Shown: positions 55,857 to 64,000 of the stretch, one piece after another
How positions within the stretch are numbered: the stretch's first letter is position 1
Layout of the letters: each line of letters starts with the position of its first letter
NCBI RefSeq assembly: GCF_901000735.1
Contig: NC_081547.1
Coordinates: 29,065,382-29,129,381 of the forward strand
Source of the DNA: Corylus avellana
Lineage: Eukaryota; Streptophyta; Magnoliopsida; Fagales; Betulaceae
Direction of reading: 5' to 3'
Length of the DNA stretch: 64,000 bases
Notes under the pieces: model-generated
Database searches by the model: none
Seen by the model: only the letters and a program-made list of their open reading frames with translations
What the model was told of the DNA's origin: nothing
Translations under genes and position numbers: made by a program

Positions 55857-56096
55857 GTCCATTTAGTTTTGCTGAAATTTAAAAATAACGGTTTCAAGAT
55901 GCGTGATTTGGAAACACGATGTTTAAAAATATAGTTAAGCGTTTAATAAAATTAGGTTTGGCATTTAAAATCATGCTTTTTTTTAAAACCTAACCCCTTT
56001 CTCACAATTTAAAAAGACATTTTCAAATGAGACACTTTCTATAATTTGTTTAAAAACCCTACTTTTCACTTGCCAAAATCGTTGGCCAAACAAATT
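55857..56096. repeat. GTTTGG-family dispersed repeat, copy 2
   Basis: GTCCATTTAGTTTTGC at the left and GTTGGCCAAACAAATTTC at the right form loose inverted ends. The interior has ACGGTTTCAAGATGCG, AGTTAAGCGTTTAA and CTTTTCACTTGCC, in the same order as 25937-26160. Confidence 0.5.
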
Positions 56097-56429
56097 TCTA
56101 AGGTTGTTTTCGCCTCATGAGATAAGGTAGTGGTCATGTTTGCCTTGTTCTTCTGATTATTTTCTTAATTTTCAAAATTATCTTGTTTCAAATTCAATGG
56201 AGTTGTAGCAATGAGATTCCCGTATCTTTGAAGCATCTTTGAAAGTAGATGGTTCCAATTTCCGTTAAATATGCAAAAAAATATAACTGGAAGAAGACTA
56301 ATATCAAATTCTAGAACATAGACAAGTCATGAGAGCTACTAATAACAATTTCCAATTTATTATTATTATTATTTTTCTATTATCAATCCACTTGTTAACT
56401 GCGCTATTGAAAGTATGTAGATAGATTTT

Positions 56430-56565
56430 ATAATGTAAAGTTGTTAATTAAATAATTATATTTTTTTATTAACTTAATTTTTTAAAATAAGCAGTAATTT
56501 TACATAGTATCAAAGATGAAATATTGAGTTTAAATATTGACTCAATAATTTATTCCATATTTTTA
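56430..56565 (+). repeat. GTATCAAAG-type dispersed repeat
   Basis: GTTAATTAAATAATTATATT, TTAACTTAATTTTTTAAAAT and ACATAGTATCAAAG occur in the order known from a widespread eudicot repeat; the 50945 and 61440 copies are on the other strand. Degenerate, ends unclear. Confidence 0.4.
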
Positions 56566-57000
56566 ATTAAAAATATTTCGCTTGTTGTTTGGTAAACTGT
56601 TAAAATAAAAAAACTTCTGAGCCTTTGGGTCTAAAACTATCGAACAAAAATAAGGCCCAAAAGCTTTCAAGTGCAATGCATGAGCATCATGAGCAATGCG
56701 GTCTAATCCTAGTCCAAATGGGACTCAGTCATTCTGTACAGAGCCCATCACTGTTGGGCTTTAATTGAGAACAAGAGGCTATCGCCCATTTCATTGATAA
56801 TTTTTATTTATTTATTTTAATTAGATTCGAGGAAATTCATTCAATTTAGTCTATTAACTTAATATATATTAATATATATTATTAGAGAATGTGATTCTCG
56901 TGTGGAAAAAATAACTGCTTTTAGAATATGATTCTTTTAAAATGCTTGTGAGAAACTAAAAATCAAAAGGGAAACTTTGAATTCTTTTATGAAAAATGCA

Positions 57001-57020
57001 GTTAATTTAATAAACTAAAT
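57001..57020. repeat. Recurrent 20-mer
   Basis: An exact 20-mer (TTAATTTAATAAACTAAA core) at 57001-57020 is also at 33441-33460 and 42287-42306, each time preceded by an AAAT(G/GCA) context. Probably the conserved end of an old dispersed element. Confidence 0.7.
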
Positions 57021-57340
57021 TAGATAAAATTCGTCTAAATTTGTGAAAACTTGTGCCAATTTAATTAAGGAAGTCTAAACCAGTAAATTGTAGGAAACCC
57101 GAACACAGATCTAGATCAAAACAAGGGTCTTGGTCCGATGATAATCTAAATACATTATGTTGAAGCAATTTTTCATACGGTCGAGCCGACAACAAGGTTC
57201 TTGCAAAAAAAAAAAAACCATTGGAGTGGCACCGGCCAGAGGGAGGGGTTAGCGAGAAACCTCCAATCCCTAAGTGAGTATGTGTTTAGAAAACTGAATG
57301 TAGATAATGTGTCATGGGAATGTGTTTTCCTTTTAAAAAT

Positions 57341-57512
57341 GAGTAGTGATAATGGAGACACCGGCGTGAGTGAACAATCACTCACACCGGTTTATTTTAT
57401 AATATAGTTTTTTTAATATTACTGTTTATAAATTTTTTTAATAATATATTATATTATAATAAACCGCGTGAGTGATTAGTCACTCACGCCGGCATCTCCA
57501 TTATCATTACTC
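57341..57512. mobile_element. Palindromic MITE with 5-bp target duplication
   Basis: The left end GAGTAGTGATAATGGAGACA and the reverse complement of the right end (GAGTAATGATAATGGAGATG) continue through CCGGCGTGAGTGA for about 55 bp. Each arm also contains its own palindrome (GTGAGTGA...TCACTCAC). AAAAT flanks both sides (57336-57340 and 57513-57517). The element is 172 bp. Confidence 0.85.
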
Positions 57513-58353
57513 AAAATATGGTTCCTTAGATGCATGCCACGTAACCATGAACTTGAGTAGGCCTAGGACGAGTATTTACCATATCACCACGTCATATAGA
57601 TTATATATAACAACATATAACATATGTGGGTTTAACCAATGGAAGGCTCGGATCAAGGCCTGAAGTACACATTCCAAGAATAAACCCAAGAAAAGGTTGG
57701 GCTACTGTTCTACACTTTGAGCTCACCTTATTGGGCCTGGTATCCATCTTCGTGAAGTAGGGGTGCCTTGTGGGCTGTCTTGTTTTTATTGTCGAAATTT
57801 ATGGGTAAGTTTATATTTTTACAAGAGAAATGATTCCCATCAATATTTTTTCTATTTTTTTTTTCATTTTATTTGTAAAATTTAATAGATCAACCATTAG
57901 ATTTATGGACTAATGCAAACCCCACACAAATTCAATGGTGAATTCATCCATCCACTATGGAGATGATTAAAAAATAATTGAAAAATGAATAAATTATATC
58001 ATTTCTCTTTTTACAATACGCAAAATCTATCCATCATGCCAAATGTCAACAAATGATTGGCTTTGATGTAAATCCATGTGTACATTTAACAGTTTCTATG
58101 AAACAACTAACAGTTGAAACCATAATTTTACAATTTTATTCCACCACTATCACCCTACCTATTGACATGCCAGTATCAATTAATTATTGAATTAACCCTT
58201 GTTTTATATATATATATATATATAGTTGATTGGCATTGCCATGTCACAACAACAAAGTAGAATAAAAATATAGTATAGTATTACTAAGTTTTTTTTTTTT
58301 TGGGGGGGAGGGGGAGGGAATGGGGTAATGGGTAATGGGTGTGTTATTTATAT

Positions 58354-58537
58354 GAGAAATGTTATGAGTACCAAATCTTTTATCAATAGATGCTTACCAA
58401 AGTACCAAACTGATGTGTAGTAGTGGTATCCGTTACATTTATTTTCATTAATTATTTTATTTATCTCTAATGAATAAATTATATATCAGTTTGATAAGCT
58501 TTTCTTAGTAAAAATATTGGTGATTCTAGCATTTCTC
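58354..58537. mobile_element. MITE with perfect 9-bp target duplication
   Basis: GAGAAATGTTATGAGTACCA at the left and GAGAAATGCTAGAATCACCA (reverse complement of the right) begin inverted repeats that extend past CAAACTGATRT. TATTTATAT occurs at 58345-58353 and again at 58538-58546. The 9-bp duplication suggests a Mutator-type element. Size 184 bp. Confidence 0.85.
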
Positions 58538-58627
58538 TATTTATATAATTTAATGGTGTTGTTGTGTCTTTTCAAATAATGAATGGGGAAAATCTTATGA
58601 GAGAAAGATGGTGGTGGATGTAACTGA

Positions 58628-58655
58628 GAAAAAAAAAAAAAAAAAAAAAAAAAAG
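58628..58655. repeat. Poly-A tract
   Basis: Interrupted only at its edges. Similar long homopolymers are at 37227-37250 (T) and 63050-63070 (T). Confidence 0.9.
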
Positions 58656-59270
58656 GGAAAAATTGTCAAAGGTCAGGAGACTAATGGAATTGAAGGGAAA
58701 GAGGTTGGGCACTACCACCAAACAATATATTCCTATTTATGGCAAAACCCAAGACAAGCAGCAGCACCACTTGCCCACCCACCCACTCACACTCAACGCT
58801 CTTCCGTGTTTCGCTTTTTCTCTTTTCCACCTCTCCATAATTGTTTCTTTACGTGCAAAAGAAAAACTTTTTCCACAGTTCATGGATCACTTCCTCCCCC
58901 TTCCACATCCTCATACGCATCTCCTACTCACGAATAGGAATCCCCACATACAATTCACCCACTTGTATTTTTCCCCCCACACCTTTTTCTTTTTCTTTTT
59001 TCTTTTTTTTAAATAAAAATAAACAAATTATTTGATGTTGCTTCTGACTGGGATCTCCTCCCTCCCTGTTATTTTTATTTTTTATTTTTTTATTTTTGGG
59101 ACAAAAGTACTTGAGAGGGGATTTTTTTCGCCCGAGCAGAAGGGCCCTTCCAAGAGACTTTTTATTCGGAGCAAAAACTCTCCTCTCACAACTCTCTTAC
59201 GATTATACTCGTCTCTCTTCTTTGAGCAACAAATTGTAAGGAATATTTCTTAGTTTTGCTTCACATGAGT

Positions 59271-59563
59271 TAGGACTGACAACTATATACATGACTTGCG
59301 AATCCAACACAAAATTAGTGAGTTAAAGTTAAAGGGTCCGGTCCATTTAATTAAACAAGTTGGCATAGAGTTTACCTATATAGTCTTATACATATGTCGC
59401 AACATGACATGAACTCAACATAATGATTGATAATTTTTAACACAACCCATAAACTCGACACAAAATTAATAAATTAAAGTTAAAAGGTTTAATCGTTTAA
59501 TTAAAATGAATCGAGTTAAAATTGAACTCAAACTCAACACTTAGTCAGGAATCGGTACCCCTA
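59271..59563. mobile_element. hAT-like MITE, copy 2
   Basis: Starts TAGGACTGACAACT and ends AATCGGTACCCCTA, imperfect inverted ends like those at 54474. The interior has two related passages with AACTCGACACAAAATTA-type text, suggesting internal duplication or two nested copies. Flanking ACATGAGT and AGTTGAGT agree at 6 of 8. Confidence 0.55.
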
Positions 59564-60260
59564 AGTTGAGTAATTGAAATAATTAAAGTAAATGGATGGG
59601 TACAAAAAACATCTGAGGACATATATAGGTACCAAATATGGAAAAGAAGATACGAGTGGGGAGGTTCTTCAAGGGTTATGTGTGGGGTGGGCATTGGTGG
59701 GTTGGCTCTACTATGACCTAAATTATTTAGGTTGGTGTCTTGAGGGCCTCTTATTTTTGGTAAGTGGGGTAATTCTCTGTCGGGGTCTTTGAAAATTATT
59801 ATTATTATTGGTGTCATGTCTTCGTCTCAATTTCTTTTTGGTGCTCAAATTAGTGTCTTCTCACCAACAGCACTTCCATCTATAGCAAATAAGCTGCCCA
59901 AGTATTGCCACCAAAAAAGAAAATGAAAAAGAAAGAAGCCAAAGTACCTAAATTATTTCACAAAAAGCATAAAAGGAAAATCACAACACCTTTATTGTTA
60001 TTATTGTTGTGATTCTTCTTCTTTTTCCATATTTTTTTTTTAGTAACGCTATAAATTATATTTTTATTCACATTATTGACAGAAATGTGGTTTCTGGCAT
60101 TATTGCTTCTTTTTATTATATTATTTTGCATAATAGACATGCTTGACAAAAACCCTGATTTTGTTTGGAAGAGATATAATATAATTCTAAAATAAAACCT
60201 AAAAATTTGATTTATGACTAAATCTTCAAGTATTTTTACAAAAACATGCTTTATTAACGT

Positions 60261-60415
60261 TTAAATTATTGACATGTTAAAATGCCACATCAATAAATAT
60301 TGATGTGTCAAAATAACACATTAATAATTTATTGTCATGCGAAAATGACACATCAATAATTTATTGACGTGCGAAATGCGACACGTCAATAAAATTTTTA
60401 TTGATGTGTCACTTT
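60261..60415. repeat. ~32-bp tandem repeat, about five degenerate units
   Basis: Units of 31-33 bp follow the pattern AATAATTTATTGACATGCGA then AAATGACACATC, with changes between copies. Each unit is partly self-complementary (TATTGATGTGT against ACACATCAATA). Confidence 0.75.
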
Positions 60416-60875
60416 AGCTCCATCATTAATTTTTATGTGTTTTTGAGTTATATAACTAAAAAACACATAAAAATACATATTGGTTAACTTTAAGTTCACA
60501 TGTATAAAAAATGAAAAAAGAAGAAAGAGAGAGAAAATTCATCAAATATTATATCCATACTAAAACTTTCAACAAGAAAAGAAGAAAAGAAGAAAAATAA
60601 AATAAAAAATAAAAATGAAAGAGTGAAGTGATATCCAATCACCTTTTAAGCGGCAAACATGCATGTCGTTTAAGTGATGGAGCTAACTGCTATCCCATTT
60701 TCAGTTGCCAAGTGAGAGGGAAGGTGACACAGCACGTTATAATATTCGTGGCCACTTCTACTAAACCTTACAACCCGCAATATATACTGCCCATTAAATT
60801 TCTTTCGATTATTATTGATGTTGGTTCCACCTTGTCGAGTGCTTCTTTTTTCTTCTCAGCTTGCATACCTTTAAT

Positions 60876-61063
60876 TAGGGATGATAAATCATATTCACGT
60901 GTTGGGTTTCTGAGTCGTACTATCTCGCTAATTTTTTATATCAGTTTTGGAGGCCGTGTAAAAAATTCTCAATTCTAAATATCGCATGTTGAGATATCTC
61001 AACCATATATAACATGTTAATTTCATATTAAATTCACAAGTCGTATAAAAAATTATCAGTCAT
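60876..61063. mobile_element. hAT-like MITE, copy 3 (degenerate)
   Basis: TAGGGATGATAAATCATATT begins it and TCGTATAAAAAATTATCAGT is near its right end, with GTGTTGGGTTTCTGAGTCGT inside, in the same order as 54474-54716. No convincing target duplication. Confidence 0.5.
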
Positions 61064-61439
61064 GCGGTTTGAATTCCTTTTCATGGAGAATTTTGCCAAT
61101 CCTTTTCATTGCGGTGTGCCAAAGGCAATGGCATCTATCCCCTCCGCACAATTAGGGCAACACTTGTATGTACTTTAAAGTTTTGGTGAATATTTTGCCA
61201 CGGAAAAGCTAAACTAGCGAATTGCGTGTTCCTCCCATTAACAAAATTCTTAGCACAATAGTCTAGTGTCAACGTGTTAAAAAGCACTACTTGTATGTGA
61301 ATGATGAATTCATTTGTTTCACATACATGTAATATGAATGATGAGCCACTGTCCCTAACAGCAACCGTCACAAACCACGAGCCATAAGCCCATTCTGAAA
61401 GATATACACACACTTTTCAATAATGATATTTTAACTTGT

Positions 61440-61560
61440 AAAATAATTGATAGAGATAAGGTTCGAATTCAGTATATTTGTTCTAACACCAAGTTCTCAA
61501 TAGCTTAAAATAATAAGAAATGGTTAATTTGTTTATTTAATTATTAGTCTAATACAACTA
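61440..61560 (-). repeat. GTTCGAA-type dispersed repeat
   Basis: GATAAGGTTCGAATTCAGTA, then CTCAATAGCTTAAAATAATA and ATTTGTTTATTTAATTATT. Same family as 50945-51075 and, on the other strand, 56430-56565. Confidence 0.4.
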
Positions 61561-62449
61561 AAGTATACTCTCCTCTCTTTTTTCTTCTATTTTTTTTTTT
61601 CTCCACTATGCCCCATGTCATATTTAGATTGCTATAATCCTTAGAGAATTATACGAATCATCACATGGGCCACCGCTCAACATCTTAAACAACGAAATTT
61701 GCATCTAATATGCGTGAGACGTAAGGTGGGGTTGCCATATCAATAAGCGAGGAGAATGACGCATGGTACTCTCAACTTGTATATTGTGTACGCTTGCACA
61801 AAACACAAATCAATCCCAAAAAATAATATGCATTAGGAATTACATATAGCAAAGATTGGAGAGAATGAAAATATGTCAAACTATAATCTCCCAGATTACT
61901 AATTAACCAGTGAATGATGCGGAAATGGCCCCAGTAATCATAACTTTGTGGAGAAAGGCCACTAGGAAAGCAGAACTATATACATATATATTATGAGCAG
62001 TAAATTTGTGACAAAAGGAATGGAACTCATGCGCATTAGGAGGTGGCCCATAAAGAAAATGAAGTCAAATCCCATCACCCTTTTATTATACAGAAAGAAA
62101 AATAAAGTTTTATACAGTAAAGGTGCAAAGCAGCTTTCAACAGCGAAGCGAGAGCGATGTTGAATATTTTTCACACACAAAAAAAAAAATATTATGCCTT
62201 TAAATTAATTTTTAGTGATGCCCCATCAAACAGGAAACTGGTAATAGGTGTTGGTCCCCTAACAGACCAACCTTTGCGATTATTTTCTCCCCCATTTTGT
62301 CCACATTTTGGCTTGCTTTCCGTACACATCATCAACTCTAGGTTACCCAAATCTTTTAGCTTCATGCCATTAGCATCTATAGACTATGACTTATTGCAAC
62401 CTCAAGATTTGTTTCAATTTTTTTATTTATTTTTTTAAAATTTTCTCTT

Positions 62450-62640
62450 CCTATTTTATTAGTTTTTAGAAATTATCTGTTAACAAAAGTATAAGTGGTG
62501 TCGGCAAGACCCGTTAAGCGTTATTAGTTTTTAGGGTCAGCAAGACCTGTTAGTTTCTCCTCCTATTTTATTAGTTATTAGAAATTGTTTGTTAACAAAA
62601 ATATAAGCGGCGTCGGCAAGACCCGTTAAGCGTTATTAAT
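62450..62640. repeat. 112-bp tandem duplication
   Basis: CCTATTTTATTAGTTTTTAG starts at 62450 and recurs at 62562, each time followed by AACAAAA(G/A)TATAAG and GTCGGCAAGACCCGTTAAGC. A third short echo (GGGTCAGCAAGACCTG) lies between them. Confidence 0.85.
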
Positions 62641-63826
62641 GCGGAATATGCTATGCTATTGACATGTTTCTAAAAGCACATTTTATTTGTTATTACGTAC
62701 GCATTAATGTGATCTGGTCGGGCTAAACCCATGTATAGAGACCAATTTAGATGCTTTTTAAATTCCATTTCGTTACGATGAATCAAGATGGAATATTTAA
62801 GGCTTTATAAATATGTGATTAAGATGTCCACTCAAAACCCTAATGCTCACTTTATATACACATCTCATCACTATATGAGACATCTAAGAGACGAGAACGG
62901 TTTTGGTATAGAAGCCGAACAATTAACCGTTGCGCTCTCCCCGTTGCGCTCTTTGTCACCAATGATCCTATATATAGGCTTTCTCTATATATATGAAAGC
63001 TTAACATTGCTCAACCATCCAGGAATTTGTCTGATAAATAATTGAACCGATTTTTTTTTTTTTTTTTTTTGGGCGTGTGTGTGTGTATGGTGGTGTTGCT
63101 TTCAGTCTCCATATATAGACTTCATAAGTAAGCTAGCCGATGACTTTGGAGGCTGTTGATTGGCTGAAAAGGCTAGGTGGTGAATGAGTACTGTACCGAA
63201 TACTAAAGCCAAGTCAATTTCGAGCATATTATAATAAGGAAAATAATGCAAAATTCTTAGCAGAAAAAAAGGAAACATAAAGTGAAGATTCCAAGCTCAA
63301 GAGATCTTACAATAAATCCCAGATTCCATTTTCCTCCTATATATTCCCCTTTCCCCTTTCTCTTTCACAAAATTTAATTCCTTTTTTTTCTTAAATATAC
63401 ATACACCTATGATTTTGGAGAGACAAAGAATGTATAAATGTCTCTTTGGCCGTCGAGAGGGCAACAACATAAATGCGAAAACGACAGTGCTATAAGGCAC
63501 ACGCAACTCTCTCTCCTCCCCCCCCCTCCCCTACACCGGTGGGGGTGGGGCTCAAGGGATAGACAGCTAATTAGATGGCTGCCTAACACTTCAAACGTAT
63601 GAGTCCCTTAAATAATAAAATCTCTTCATAAATAGTATTAAAAGATTCTTGACAAATCAAAATCAGACGGGCTATATATCATCTTCTGATTTTTTTTCAT
63701 TTTCTCATGTGGGCGTATTATATATCATATATCCAATGATGATTTTAAAAATTGAAAAAATAAGAAAAGAAACGAGAGGTGTGAGATGAATAATTTTTTA
63801 ATCACTTTTTTGGTTTTTGTTTTTTC

Positions 63827-63890
63827 TGACATATCTGAACAAGAGAAAGAAAAAAAATGGACGATGATTCTAATTAGTGACTTTCGCTTA
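63827..63890 (-). mobile_element. tRNA-derived SINE, copy 5 (3' half only)
   Basis: CTGACATATCTGAACAAGAG and TCTAATTAGTGACTTTCGCT match, on the minus strand, the B-box to tail half of the other SINE copies. The A-box half is missing. Confidence 0.5.
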
Positions 63891-64000
63891 ATAATTTTTG
63901 AAATAGAGAGAATTTTGTTCTCTGCTAATTTACTTTTCAAAACATACAAATAAAGAAAGTTGAACAAGAATTCATAGTGTTACTTCAACAATAAAAAAAA

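Larger units (their letters stand above)
53961..64000. other. 10-kb gene-free right end
   Basis: No credible coding sequence on either strand. The recognisable content is hAT-like elements, MITEs, tandem repeats, microsatellites, homopolymers and a SINE fragment, all listed separately. A stretch at 58690-59000 (TATTTATGG followed by a CT/CA-rich run) looks like a gene leader, but no gene follows. Confidence 0.6.

Noticed and set aside
58608..59253. Overlapping short frames in a CT/CA-rich stretch
   Set aside because: Low-complexity Pro/His/Phe composition; looks like leader or repeat DNA rather than coding sequence.
60636..60676. Imperfect ~15-bp hairpin ATCACCTTTTAAGCGGCA
   Set aside because: Mismatched stem of a length expected by chance in AT-rich DNA.
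1..64000. CRISPR arrays, operons, riboswitches or phage-like systems
   Set aside because: None seen; the intron-rich plant gene structures and absence of regularly spaced identical repeats with unique spacers argue against them.

Overview
This is nuclear DNA from a eudicot flowering plant. The evidence is GT-AG introns, plant-type phosphoinositide phospholipase C genes without a PH domain, a CRINKLY4-related receptor kinase, an NFXL2-type zinc-finger gene, long AT-rich intergenic DNA, (AT)n microsatellites, tRNA-derived SINEs and many small inverted-repeat elements. A run of exactly 100 N (44272-44371) shows it is a scaffolded assembly. The species cannot be read from the sequence.

Layout. 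521-950 (-): first three coding exons of a cyclophilin that runs off the left edge. 3921-7508 (+) and 10156-15349 (+): two tandem PI-PLC genes, each of nine coding exons with nearly identical exon lengths but belonging to different PLC subclasses. 16896-18002 (+): intronless F-box gene. 18458-24433 (+): NFXL2-type gene of 13 coding exons. 27708-30101 (-): intronless CRINKLY4-related receptor kinase. 39247-41952 (-): HAD/CTD-like phosphatase of six coding exons. 46723-51709 (-): plant DYRK-type kinase of seven coding exons with one GC-AG intron. From 51.9 kb to the right edge I find no gene, only repeats. All exon models were built by hand from splice signals, reading frame and family similarity.

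Functional picture. This is not an operon-like system and I see no new multi-gene system. The neighbours cyclophilin, PLC, CRINKLY4-related kinase and HAD phosphatase recall, from memory, the Arabidopsis block At3g55920-At3g55960. A PLC near a DYRK kinase recalls At2g40116-At2g40120. The window is therefore best read as a less fractionated ancestral block. Several genes act in signalling (PLC, receptor kinase, DYRK, phosphatase), but nothing shows that they act together.

Intergenic DNA is rich in small mobile elements. These include at least five copies of one tRNA-derived SINE, two with target-site duplications; several MITEs with long terminal inverted repeats and 5-, 6-, 8- or 9-bp duplications; a hAT-like family in three copies; an LTR-like remnant; a broken RNase H fragment; and a degenerate ~245-bp tandem array at 52.9-54.0 kb in which a SINE and a MITE are inserted, with neighbouring units serving as empty-site references. 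The N gap is flanked by two ~0.91-kb near-identical copies, most simply an uncollapsed overlap of two contig ends.
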